From NCBI GenBank assembly GCA_046541415.1, contig JBKHDI010000008.1, forward strand, positions 1-64,000: DNA of 64,000 nucleotides, in the 5' to 3' direction. The notes under the pieces were generated by a model that searched no databases, was not told the DNA's origin, and saw only the letters and a program-made list of their open reading frames with translations. Shown here in pieces: positions 9,196 through 17,797 of the stretch. This stretch comes from CAZOVB01 sp046541415 (GTDB lineage: Bacteria > Planctomycetota > Phycisphaerae > SM23-33). Positions within the stretch are counted from its first letter, which is position 1; each line of letters opens with the position of its first letter. Made by a program: the position numbers and the translations under genes.

Positions 9196-10146
9196 ATGCT
9201 TAAGCACATTGGAATCTACCTGATCAGCATCGTGGTCGTCGGAGGCCTGCTGGCCAATACCATCTTCGATCCGGTCGACTACGACGAGATCCACGTCCTG
9301 CGGACCTTCGGCAAGACCACGGCCGTCTGGGACGGGAAGGAAGACTCGGGACTGCACCTCAAGTGGCCCTGGCCGGTCCAGTCGGTCACCGTCTACGACC
9401 GCAAGCTGCAGACCTTCGAGGTCGCCGACCTGCAGACCAATACCAAAGACGACATGTCCATCATCATGTCCGTCTCGATCGCCTGGCGAATCGACGAACC
9501 GGAGAGGTTCATCCGGTCCCCGGAGACCATGGCCGCGGCCGAGGAAGCCCTCGGTGTTCGCCTGATGGAGAAGATGGACCAGGCTACCAAGACGGTTGCC
9601 CTCTCGGACCTGGTTAATGTCGAGGCCGGGAAACTGAAGATCAAGTCGGTCAGCGACGGCATCCAGAAGGAGCTCAACGAGCAGGTCATGCGGGACTTCG
9701 GCATCACCGTGCCCCTGGTCCGCATCAACCGCCTGGGACTGGCCAAGAACACCACCGAGACGGTCATCAACACCATCGTCGAGGAACGCCGCGCCGCGGC
9801 CAGCCGATACCGCTCCGAAGGCGAGGCCCGCGCCACCGCCATCCGCGAACGCGCCAAGACCTCCAAGGAGATGATCCTCGCCTTCGCCCGCCGAAAGGCC
9901 GGGGAAATCCGCGCCAAGGGCGAGGAAGCCAGCGCCCGCTATTACGAGCAGTTCGACAAGGCCCCGGAGTTCGGCATCTTCCTGCGGGAAATCGAAGCCC
10001 TCGAAGAATCCCTCCGCGGACGGACGCTGCTGATCGTCAACGATAACTTCCTGCCCGTCCTGCGGTACTTCCGCATGCCGCCCAGCAGCGAGAGTCTCAA
10101 GGCAGCGGCCGAGCAGATCGAAGCCGGCCTCAACGCGGAGAACTGA
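9196..10146 (+). CDS. HflC-like SPFH/band-7 protein
   Basis: A 316-residue protein with one N-terminal TM helix (residues 5-20) followed by the SPFH domain: VLRTFGKTTAVW, GLHLKWPWPVQSVTVYD and MSIIMSVSIAWRI. The coiled-coil half contains VNTIVEERRAAASRYRSEGE-like sequence and ARYYEQF, the usual HflC end region. In other bacteria HflC pairs with HflK around FtsH in the inner membrane, with most of the chain outside the cytoplasm. I took the ATG at 9196 (GGAG about 10 bases before); an upstream in-frame ATG at 9121 lies inside the previous gene. Three bases separate it from the HflK-like gene. Confidence 0.85.
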   Translation: MLKHIGIYLISIVVVGGLLANTIFDPVDYDEIHVLRTFGKTTAVWDGKEDSGLHLKWPWPVQSVTVYDRKLQTFEVADLQTNTKDDMSIIMSVSIAWRIDEPERFIRSPETMAAAEEALGVRLMEKMDQATKTVALSDLVNVEAGKLKIKSVSDGIQKELNEQVMRDFGITVPLVRINRLGLAKNTTETVINTIVEERRAAASRYRSEGEARATAIRERAKTSKEMILAFARRKAGEIRAKGEEASARYYEQFDKAPEFGIFLREIEALEESLRGRTLLIVNDNFLPVLRYFRMPPSSESLKAAAEQIEAGLNAEN

Positions 10147-10149
10147 TCC

Positions 10150-11475
10150 ATGGCCAACCACGACCACGAACATCACCATCCCCATCATCACCACGATGAC
10201 GGGTCGTTCGAGGACCACGTTACCGACCCGGCCAGCCGGTCGCTCTCGGAGGCCCTGCGCCTGAGCTTCCGCGTGCTGACGGTCGTGATGGTCCTGGTAT
10301 TCGGGGCCTTCCTGGCCACCGGGTTCGAGAACATCGAAGACAACCAGGTGGGCCTGGTCAAGGTCTTCGGGCGCATCACAGGTCGGGCCGAGCCGGGCCT
10401 GGCCTTCGGGTGGCCCTTCCCGATCGGCGAGATCGAGGTCATCTCCACCGCACAGCGTACGCTGGAGATCGATGACTTCTGGTTCCACCTGACCGCCCGC
10501 GACATGACCCGCGACTTGGACGATATCAATCCGCCCGAGGGCGGGCTGGACCCCCTGCTCGATGGGGCCCTGCTGACCGGGGACCGCAGCCTCTACCACG
10601 TGCGACTGGCGGTGACCTGGGAGGTCAGCGAAGCGGTCAGCTTCAGCCAGAACGTCGCCGATGCCGATGCGATGATCCACGACGTGGTCACCGCAGGGGC
10701 CATCCGTGTCGCCGCCCGCCGCACGGCTGAGAGTATCCAGCGCGAAGGCAGCGGGATGGGCTTCGACGGCGAAAGCTTCGGCGCGTTCGGCCCGCAGGTG
10801 CTCGACCTGGCCCAGGCGGATCTGGGGAAGTTGGAGGCGGGCATACGGATCGTCAACATCGCCGTGGACGAACGGACCTGGCCGCTGCTGGCGCGCCAGG
10901 CCTACAGCGACGCCCAGCGGGCCTCGGACGAGATGGAACTGAAGGTCAACCAGGCCCGGCGCGAGGCGATCGAGATCCTCCGTGACGCCGCCGGCGTGAT
11001 CTACCCGCGCCTGGTCGGCGAACCGGGGCGCCCGGCTGCCCCGGAAGACGGGGATGCAGCGGCGGACTACGACCTGATCGGCCAGTACAATCGCCTCCAG
11101 GAAAACCCGGAAGCTCGCGCCGATGCCGAAGACCAACTGCTCGAAGGGATCGATTCGGTCCTGACTTCCCGCGACCTGGGCGGCCAGGCCCAGACGATCA
11201 TCTCCCAGGCCCAGTCGTACCGCTCCGGTGTCGAACAGATCGTCCAGCAGCGGGCCAACCGGTTCCAGCGCCTCCTGCCTCGCTACCAGAACCCCAAGAC
11301 GCGCGAGCTTCTGCTGGTCGACCTGTGGTCCGGCACGCTGGAGCGAATCTTCGAGCTGCCCCTGCTCGAACCGGTTTACCAGCCGATCTCGACCCAGCCG
11401 GTCGTGCTGATCGTCCCGCCCAGCGAACAGGCCACCCAGGAAATCAACGCCGAGCAGACCCGCGCAAGAGACTGA
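10150..11475 (+). CDS. HflK-like SPFH protein with His-rich N terminus
   Basis: A 441-residue protein. Residues 1-20 are a His/Asp-rich cytoplasmic tail (NHDHEHHHPHHHHDDG), of the kind that can chelate metal. One TM helix follows near residues 42-58, then the SPFH domain (ENIEDNQVGLVKVFGRI, GLAFGWPFPIGEIEVI, LYHVRLAVTWEVSE) and a long helical region with TIISQAQSYRSGVEQ, typical of HflK oligomerisation segments. It follows the HflC-like gene by three bases, so the two probably form one membrane complex. It is larger than HflC because of inserts near 90-130 and 290-330. The reason for linkage to an ABC exporter is unknown. Confidence 0.82.
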   Translation: MANHDHEHHHPHHHHDDGSFEDHVTDPASRSLSEALRLSFRVLTVVMVLVFGAFLATGFENIEDNQVGLVKVFGRITGRAEPGLAFGWPFPIGEIEVISTAQRTLEIDDFWFHLTARDMTRDLDDINPPEGGLDPLLDGALLTGDRSLYHVRLAVTWEVSEAVSFSQNVADADAMIHDVVTAGAIRVAARRTAESIQREGSGMGFDGESFGAFGPQVLDLAQADLGKLEAGIRIVNIAVDERTWPLLARQAYSDAQRASDEMELKVNQARREAIEILRDAAGVIYPRLVGEPGRPAAPEDGDAAADYDLIGQYNRLQENPEARADAEDQLLEGIDSVLTSRDLGGQAQTIISQAQSYRSGVEQIVQQRANRFQRLLPRYQNPKTRELLLVDLWSGTLERIFELPLLEPVYQPISTQPVVLIVPPSEQATQEINAEQTRARD

Positions 11476-11528
11476 ATGCAATTCGACGCCGGGCGAAACA
11501 TCCCGGCCACCGGAAGCGTAGGAACCGT

Positions 11529-12740
11529 ATGAGCGAATCAGAAGCCGTCGTCGTCACGCAGAATCTCACCAAGGTCTTCAAAGACTTCTGGCTGCGCGAG
11601 AAGGCCACCGCCGTGGCCGGACTGGACCTGGAGATCCGGCCGCGGGAGGTCTTCGGCCTGCTGGGGCCCAATGGCTCGGGCAAGAGCACGACCATCAAGA
11701 TGATCATGGGCCTGCTGTTTCCCACGCGCGGGCGGGTGCTCATCTGGGGCAGGGCGCCCAGCGATGTGAAAATCAAGGGCCGAATCGGATTTCTGCCTGA
11801 AGAGTCCTACCTCTACCCGTTCCTGGATGCACGCGAAACACTGGACTACTACGGCAGACTGTTTCGTCAGCCCCGGCGCGAACGCCAGCGCCGCATCGAC
11901 ATGCTGCTGGACATGGTCGGGCTGTCCGCGGCGGCGTATCGTCGCGTCGGCGAATACTCCAAGGGCATGCAGCGGCGGATCGGCCTGGCCCAGGCGCTGA
12001 TCAACGACCCGGACCTGCTGATCCTCGACGAGCCGACCAGCGGCCTGGACCCGATCGGCACGAAGAAGATCAAGGACCTCATCCAGACTCTCGCTGCACG
12101 GGGCAAGACGGTGATCCTCTCCAGCCACCTGCTGGCCGACGTGGAAGACGTCTGCGATCGGATCACGATTCTCTACGGCGGCAAACAGCGGGCGACCGGG
12201 ACGATCTCCCAGTTGCTGGCACGGACCGACCAGATGCAGTTGACTACCGACCTGCTGGACGAAGCGACGGTCGAGCAGATCGAGGCGCTGATCGTCAAGT
12301 CCGGCCACCAGGTGCGCGAAGTCTCCAACCCGCGCCATCGCCTGGAGGAACTGTTCCTCCAGATCGTCGCCGAGGCCAACGCCCAGAAGGTCAAGACCGG
12401 CGGGGCCGCGACCGGGGGGGGCGTGGCAGCCTTCCTGATGGGCGATGATGGCCGGCAAGGCGAAGAGGCCGAGGGCGAGGCCGTCATCGAGGACCTCGTC
12501 AAAGCCGCGGCTCCGGCGCCCGAGCCAGAAGAACCCCCCCAGGCCCAGCAGCAGCAAGAGCCCGAAACCCAACGCGACGTGCTGGACGAACTCGTCGCCG
12601 GTCTCCAGGCCCGGGGCGCCGAGGAACTGGATGAACCCGACGCAGCCGAACGAATGGACGCCGCAGCCAGGCAGCCCAAGGTGGATCGATCGGTCATCGA
12701 CGACCTGCTCGGAAACGACCAGGACGACGAGGAGCGCTGA
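11529..12740 (+). CDS. ABC exporter ATP-binding protein with acidic C-terminal tail
   Basis: A 403-residue protein. Residues 1-230 form a standard ABC-2 exporter ATPase: Walker A GPNGSGKST (46-54), signature YSKGMQRRIGLAQAL, Walker B LLILDEPTSGLDP and switch His in ILSSHLLADVEDV. After about residue 300 there is an extra Glu/Pro/Gln-rich, low-complexity tail with PEPEEPPQAQQQQEPETQ and a terminal VIDDLLGNDQDDEER. The tail is absent from ordinary ATPases of this class and could dock a partner. The start is the ATG at 11529; the open frame upstream overlaps the previous gene's end. It lies two bases from its permease. The substrate may be a lipid, polysaccharide or drug; nothing decides. Confidence 0.9.
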   Translation: MSESEAVVVTQNLTKVFKDFWLREKATAVAGLDLEIRPREVFGLLGPNGSGKSTTIKMIMGLLFPTRGRVLIWGRAPSDVKIKGRIGFLPEESYLYPFLDARETLDYYGRLFRQPRRERQRRIDMLLDMVGLSAAAYRRVGEYSKGMQRRIGLAQALINDPDLLILDEPTSGLDPIGTKKIKDLIQTLAARGKTVILSSHLLADVEDVCDRITILYGGKQRATGTISQLLARTDQMQLTTDLLDEATVEQIEALIVKSGHQVREVSNPRHRLEELFLQIVAEANAQKVKTGGAATGGGVAAFLMGDDGRQGEEAEGEAVIEDLVKAAAPAPEPEEPPQAQQQQEPETQRDVLDELVAGLQARGAEELDEPDAAERMDAAARQPKVDRSVIDDLLGNDQDDEER

Positions 12741-12742
12741 GC

Positions 12743-14440
12743 ATGCACGAGATCTGGGCCGTGGCCCGACAAACCGTGCTCCAGAGCATCCGGACGAAGA
12801 TCGTCCCGCTCTTCCTGGTCCTGCTGGCGGTCGTGCTCGGCCTGCTGCCGATGGCCATGAGCGGCGACGGGACACAGGCGGGCAAGGTCCAGTCGTTCCT
12901 GTCCTACAGCGTCTCGGCCATCGCCGTTCTGCTGAGCATCGTCACCGTCCTGCTGACGGTTCACGTGCTCAGTTCGGATGTCGAGCAGAAGTTCGTGATG
13001 ACCGTGGCGACCAAGCCCGTGGCCCGCTGGCAGTACGTGCTGGGTCGATGGGTCGGCGTGGTCCTGCTCAACGCCGTGTTCGTGCTCATTGCCGGGGCGG
13101 CAGCCTACGGGCAGGTGCAGTACATGCGCCACGCCGGGCAAATGAACCCCCAGGACCGCCAGAAGATCGAGAGCGAGATCTTCGTCGCCCGCAGGCAGGT
13201 CGACCCGGTCGGGCTGAATGTCCGCGAACTGCTCGAAGCTCGGATCGATACGCTGAGGCAGCAGGGGCGGCTCGAACCGGCCCTGGACAGGTTCGAGGCC
13301 GAGACCCAGGGCGACCGCGAGGCCGCCGGACGCTTGCTGCAGGAAGAAATCGTCAATGCGATCCTCGCCGAGAAACAATCCGTCGCCCCGGCGGTCTACA
13401 GTCCGCGGACGGGCCTGCGGGAAGGTGGCTCGCTGACCTGGCAGTTCCAGGGGTTGGATGTCCAGGGCGAGGCGGTCTCCCGCCAGACGGAGATCCTCGA
13501 TTCGGTCCTGGACGAACGGCAAGTTTCGCGGCAGAGCACCCGGAAGTTCCTGGCTGTGCGCCTGGAAGCAGACCAGGCGCTGATCGGTCGGCTCGTACGC
13601 GGCGGGCCGGTGACCATCAACGGCGATGACTGGACGGTCCTTCGCATCTCTTCAGAAGGCATAGAGGCGGTCCGGCCCCTGCCTGCCGGCTGGCCCGAGC
13701 GCCTGCCCCAGGATCTGGCCACGGGCAGGGAGGTGGCCGTCGTCGCCGAGCCGGTCCTGCAGGTCCAATACAAGATCACGCCGGCTGGGCAGTACGACTT
13801 CAATGAGGTTTTCGGCAGATGGGTGGTAACCAACCCACAGGCCTCGGCGCGGTACCGGGTCTACCGCACCGACGCCCGCGATGCCAAACTCACCCTGACC
13901 GTCCCGGCCCGCATGGTCGATTCCGACGGCAAGATGACCGTTACCTTTACGAACCTGGCGCCGGCATCGATGAGGATCAACGAGGCGGACGTGGCGGTGA
14001 TGGTCCCCGCCGGCGGATTCACGATGAACTTCGCCCGCTCGATCTTCCTGATCTGGGTGCAGTTGGCCTTCATGGCCGCGATCGGGATCTGCTTCGGCAG
14101 CTTCCTGGGCTTTGCGGTGGGGGTGGTCGCCAGCTTTTCCGTCCTGCCGTTCGGGCTCTTCCGGGAATATCTGACCGAAGCGACACGAACGTTCCAGGAC
14201 CCCTCCGGCCAGACGAGCCTGTTCGGCCTGCTGACCAAGGGCGTGATGTTCGTCATGGAGATTCTCCTGCCGGACCTGGAGAGCACGGGCACGTCGGAGC
14301 AACTGGTCGACGGCCTGGTAATCCCGTGGGGCGACGTCGCCTCGGCGACCTTCTGGGTGCTGCTGGTTCGCTCGACGCTGCTGGTGGGGCTGGGCTGCTG
14401 GATCTGGCAGCGGCGGGAACTTTCGAACGTCCAGGTATAG
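12743..14440 (+). CDS. ABC-2 type exporter permease with large periplasmic insert
   Basis: A 565-residue membrane protein paired with the ATPase just upstream (two-base gap, GAGGAGCG ribosome site). Hydrophobic segments near residues 15-35, 50-75 and 100-120 are followed by a long soluble segment (about 125-420), then about four more helices. The coupling segment TVATKPVARWQYVLGRWVGV matches the permease at 5050-6510. The soluble part has VPARMVDSDGKMTVTFTNLAP, a beta-rich look, and probably projects outside the membrane. The pair should export something, perhaps with the SPFH proteins encoded upstream; the substrate is not visible. Confidence 0.82.
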   Translation: MHEIWAVARQTVLQSIRTKIVPLFLVLLAVVLGLLPMAMSGDGTQAGKVQSFLSYSVSAIAVLLSIVTVLLTVHVLSSDVEQKFVMTVATKPVARWQYVLGRWVGVVLLNAVFVLIAGAAAYGQVQYMRHAGQMNPQDRQKIESEIFVARRQVDPVGLNVRELLEARIDTLRQQGRLEPALDRFEAETQGDREAAGRLLQEEIVNAILAEKQSVAPAVYSPRTGLREGGSLTWQFQGLDVQGEAVSRQTEILDSVLDERQVSRQSTRKFLAVRLEADQALIGRLVRGGPVTINGDDWTVLRISSEGIEAVRPLPAGWPERLPQDLATGREVAVVAEPVLQVQYKITPAGQYDFNEVFGRWVVTNPQASARYRVYRTDARDAKLTLTVPARMVDSDGKMTVTFTNLAPASMRINEADVAVMVPAGGFTMNFARSIFLIWVQLAFMAAIGICFGSFLGFAVGVVASFSVLPFGLFREYLTEATRTFQDPSGQTSLFGLLTKGVMFVMEILLPDLESTGTSEQLVDGLVIPWGDVASATFWVLLVRSTLLVGLGCWIWQRRELSNVQV

Positions 14441-14449
14441 GAACCGGCC

Positions 14450-16504
14450 ATGACACGCACTCGCAAACTGCAGATCGTATGGATTGCCCTGGCGGGACTG
14501 GCCTTTGTCGCCGGCGGGATGATGCAGGACGTCGTCGATGAGCGCATGGCCGCTTATGACCTCCAGCCGCCCGAACGGGCCGTCGCCCAGAACCACCCGG
14601 AACTGGCCCTGCTGACCGTCGCCCCGGGCCCGCTGCGGGCGCCGATGGTCAACTACTTCTGGATCCGCGCCCAGGAGCTCAAGGACGAGGGGCGCTACTA
14701 CGAGGCCAACCAGCTGGCCGAGATCATCTGTATCCTCCAGTCCCGCTCGCCGGGCGTCTGGGCCTTCCATTCCTGGAACATGGCCTGGAACATTTCAGCC
14801 GCGGTCAAGACGGCCGAGGAACGATGGCTGTGGGTCAACAACGGACTGGAGCTGCTTCGCGACAGGGGCATCCCCCTCAATCCGCGGTCGTTCCTGCTCT
14901 ACCGCGAGCTGGCCTGGATCTTCTTCAACAAGATCGGGGGCAACCTCGACGAGATGCACGGGGCGTACAAGAGTCGCTTCGCCCAGCAGATGAACGCGGT
15001 GCTTGGCGCCCCGCCGGCCGGGACGACCGAGGAGGTCATCGAGGCTTTCAGAAAGATCGCCCAGGCCCCCCTGGACCGCGACCCGACCCGCCCTCGCAGT
15101 GACGGCCAGTTCCAGACCGACGTGCTGAAAGAGCAGATCCTCCAGGTCGATCCGGAAGCTGCCGAGCTGGCTGAACGGCTCAAAGAGCTGAAAATTTCGA
15201 TCGACCGTTCCCTGCTCGCCGCGTATCGCCGGTGGTCCGAGGATCCGAACGTCACGCTGACGGTCGACCTGATGAACCGCCGCGAGCCGGAAAATGACTA
15301 CGAGAAAACGCTCAGCGAGTTGATCAACTCCCCAGACTTTGCCGACGCCCGCGCCTCGCTGATCGCCTGGGTGCGGTCGCAGATCCTGTGGAATACCTAC
15401 AAGATGGACCCGCAGTTGATGCTCGAACTGATGGAAAACCCCCAGGCGACGCTCGGGGGCCAGTCCAGCGCAACGCAGGAGACCCAAGGCGGTCAGGACC
15501 TCGCCGTCCCCATCGACTGGCGCCTGCCCTGGCCCCACGGACTGTACTGGTCGGCCATGGGCTTCCGCAACGGTCAGGATCTCAACCTCTCGGACATCCA
15601 CCCGCTCAACACCCAGCGCATCCTGCTCAACAGCCTCAAGGACCTCACGGCCATGGGCCGGCTGAGTTACGTCGAGAACCCCGCCGATCCGGAAAATCCG
15701 ATGGTCCTCATGCTCGCCGACGTCCGTTACGTCTGGCCGACCCACCTGGCCCACGTGGAATTCATCGAGCTCTACCTGGCCGACCAACGAAAGAGTCTTG
15801 AGCCGCACGAAGATCCGGCGACCTGGAAGGACAACGTCCTGCGTTCGGGCCACATCAACTTCCTCAAGGATCAGATGCTCCACCTGGCCCTGCGGTTCGA
15901 GTGGAAGCAGGTCGGCGAACTCTGGGACTTCATCAAGGAGAAGTACGATCCGCAGGGCCCGGAATGGAACCACACGAATCCCGTCGACGCGGTTGTCGCC
16001 GGCTTCCGCGGTTCGGGCAAGCCTACCTCCCAGCAGGCCAACATGTACGTGCACGTGGCGATCCAGACGGCCCTGCTTCAGGCGGCGACGGGCAATCCCG
16101 AGGGCTATCAGACGATGATGCGTGACTTCGCCCTGAAGATTTACGCCGCCTACCATACCGACAGCCCGGAACGGGTCAACATGCCCCGGTTCGCACTTCT
16201 GGCCCTGGATGAGCTGCCCAAGCTGCTGCTGGCGCCCAGGCAGGCCGGAGTATACCTGACAATGGACCAGCGTTCGACGCTATGGAAGTTCGCTTCGTTG
16301 CAGGATGTGGCCCTGCGAGATCAAGGCCCGGTGTTCAAGATGACTTCCGTGATCTACGACCGGTTCTATCCGGCGCTGGCCCGCCAGGCTGAGCAGTTCG
16401 GCCGCGATCCGGAGAAGCTGTTCCCACCCCCGCCGGACCTGGAAAGGTACCGGGAGTGGAGGAAGCAGCAACCCCGCAGCACGCAGACCGGCCCGACGCG
16501 ATAA
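14450..16504 (+). CDS. Conserved-looking membrane-anchored protein of unknown function
   Basis: A 684-residue protein with one N-terminal TM helix (about residues 8-25) and a long, mainly helical soluble part. The region around 60-170 (NYFWIRAQELKDEGRYYEA, SWNMAWNISAA and LNPRSFLLYRELAWIFFNKI) has the Trp/Tyr-rich spacing of degenerate TPR repeats. The C terminus is Pro-rich. It is the last gene of the SPFH/ABC operon, nine bases after the permease, so it probably works with the exporter on the periplasmic side. I do not recognise a named family. An alternative reading as a signal-anchored lipoprotein fails because there is no lipobox. Confidence 0.7.
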   Translation: MTRTRKLQIVWIALAGLAFVAGGMMQDVVDERMAAYDLQPPERAVAQNHPELALLTVAPGPLRAPMVNYFWIRAQELKDEGRYYEANQLAEIICILQSRSPGVWAFHSWNMAWNISAAVKTAEERWLWVNNGLELLRDRGIPLNPRSFLLYRELAWIFFNKIGGNLDEMHGAYKSRFAQQMNAVLGAPPAGTTEEVIEAFRKIAQAPLDRDPTRPRSDGQFQTDVLKEQILQVDPEAAELAERLKELKISIDRSLLAAYRRWSEDPNVTLTVDLMNRREPENDYEKTLSELINSPDFADARASLIAWVRSQILWNTYKMDPQLMLELMENPQATLGGQSSATQETQGGQDLAVPIDWRLPWPHGLYWSAMGFRNGQDLNLSDIHPLNTQRILLNSLKDLTAMGRLSYVENPADPENPMVLMLADVRYVWPTHLAHVEFIELYLADQRKSLEPHEDPATWKDNVLRSGHINFLKDQMLHLALRFEWKQVGELWDFIKEKYDPQGPEWNHTNPVDAVVAGFRGSGKPTSQQANMYVHVAIQTALLQAATGNPEGYQTMMRDFALKIYAAYHTDSPERVNMPRFALLALDELPKLLLAPRQAGVYLTMDQRSTLWKFASLQDVALRDQGPVFKMTSVIYDRFYPALARQAEQFGRDPEKLFPPPPDLERYREWRKQQPRSTQTGPTR

Positions 16505-16529
16505 CGCCGGCCGCTGTTGTCGGCTGAAA

Positions 16530-16580
16530 TGCAAATCGCCCGCCCCGGCAGCAACCGGCGCGGGCGATTCATCTATACAT
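16530..16580. terminator. Bidirectional Rho-independent terminator
   Basis: Perfect 10-base arms AATCGCCCGC (16534-16543) and GCGGGCGATT (16560-16569) enclose a second small stem (CCGG...CCGG). The left side is A-rich and the right side T-rich. It lies between the convergent ends of the SPFH/ABC operon and the GspB-like gene, so it can serve both. Confidence 0.65.
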
Positions 16581-16596
16581 ATCGGGGAGGTCTGGT

Positions 16597-17796
16597 CTAC
16601 AGGCGAAGCGTGATGGTCTGTCCCTTGTACTGCAGCTTGACCATTGTCCGCTCGATGTGGACGACCTTCGCCCCGTCAACCGTCTCGTTCAGGCCGTAAG
16701 GCTTGTTGTTGATCACCGCGGCGATTCCGTCGTAGGAAAACAGGATGCCGTTGAGCTCGAACTTCCCGGCCAGGTCGGTCGATCCGGTCGACTCGGGCTC
16801 GACAGAGGCCACCGTCGCCTGGGCGGCCTGCTGTTTCTGGCGGAGTTGCTGGAGTCTCTGGGCCTCTGCTTTCTGGCTTTCGGCGATTTCGGCCTGCTGC
16901 TTCTCGTAGGCCAATCGCTGGGCCTCGGCGCGGTCTCGGCCTTCCTGTTCGATCCGCTGGCGTTCTGCAGCCAGGCGGATGGCCTCGGCCTTTTCGCGGG
17001 CTTGCTCTTCGGCCCGGCGACGGGCCAGTTCCTGGCGGGCCGCTTCGAGTTGCTGCTGGGCGGCCAACTGGGCCTGGCGGCGCGTTTCGGCCAGTCGCTC
17101 TGCTTCGACAGCGGCGATCCGCTGCCGGGTCAGGTCGCGCTGGTATCGAGCGTGCTGGGCGGCGATCAGCACAGCCCGTCGGGTGTTATCCTTCGCCCAT
17201 ATGCAGCCTTGGCTGAGCAGGTCGGCGGCGGCCAGGACGCGGCCGCGAGCTGCTTCGGCTCGTGCTTCGATGGCCTCGGCAGTCAACCACTGGGGGCCTG
17301 ACGGCCGGGGCTGAGGATCCTGGGCGATGGGCTGTTCCAGCCGGTAGAGCTCTTCGGGATCGATGGGCTCGACAATGACGTTGCCACGCGGGGTCGCAGG
17401 GGTGATGGGCTCTTCGATCCGGGGCTGTTGCCGGTTGGGGGTCCGGGCGATGGGCTGGTCGAACTGCAGCGACCGCTGCGAGGCAGAGCTGCTCTGCGGC
17501 CTCCGGCCTGTCGGGCCGATCGTGGTCCAGAGGAAGACGACGCCTGCGGCGGCGACGATGCTCACGGCAGCCATGGCGGCCCGGCGGGTAACGGCGCTGG
17601 TTGTCTTGGGCTCTGCGGGCCTGGGCCGGGGTGCATCCGGGATGGCCGGGCGGGGCCTGGCCGGGGCGGCAGCTTTGGGCCTGGCCGGCTCGGTCCGGCG
17701 CTTCGGGGCCTTGGGCGTATCCAGCGGCGGGGGGGTGTAGTTTTCCTGCCGGGCCTGGGCCTCGGCCTTTTTCAGTGCTTCGTGGATCAGGCTCAT
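16597..17796 (-). CDS. GspB/ExeB-like membrane protein with long charged coiled coil
   Basis: A 399-residue protein. The N terminus MSLIHEALKKAEAQA is the conserved start of GspB-like proteins, followed by a Pro/Ala/Arg-rich stretch and a single TM helix near residues 68-90. Residues 180-310 are an Ala/Glu/Arg/Gln-rich coiled coil, and the C-terminal 55 residues (KFELNGILFSYDGIAAVINN, then VDGAKVVHIERTMVKLQY) match the GspB periplasmic domain. In Aeromonas the ExeA/ExeB pair inserts the type II secretin into peptidoglycan. Here it is transcribed one base after the ExeA-like ATPase. No other type II secretion or pilus genes are nearby, so the partner machine must lie elsewhere. Confidence 0.75.
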   Translation of the reverse strand: MSLIHEALKKAEAQARQENYTPPPLDTPKAPKRRTEPARPKAAAPARPRPAIPDAPRPRPAEPKTTSAVTRRAAMAAVSIVAAAGVVFLWTTIGPTGRRPQSSSASQRSLQFDQPIARTPNRQQPRIEEPITPATPRGNVIVEPIDPEELYRLEQPIAQDPQPRPSGPQWLTAEAIEARAEAARGRVLAAADLLSQGCIWAKDNTRRAVLIAAQHARYQRDLTRQRIAAVEAERLAETRRQAQLAAQQQLEAARQELARRRAEEQAREKAEAIRLAAERQRIEQEGRDRAEAQRLAYEKQQAEIAESQKAEAQRLQQLRQKQQAAQATVASVEPESTGSTDLAGKFELNGILFSYDGIAAVINNKPYGLNETVDGAKVVHIERTMVKLQYKGQTITLRL

Positions 17797-17797
17797 G

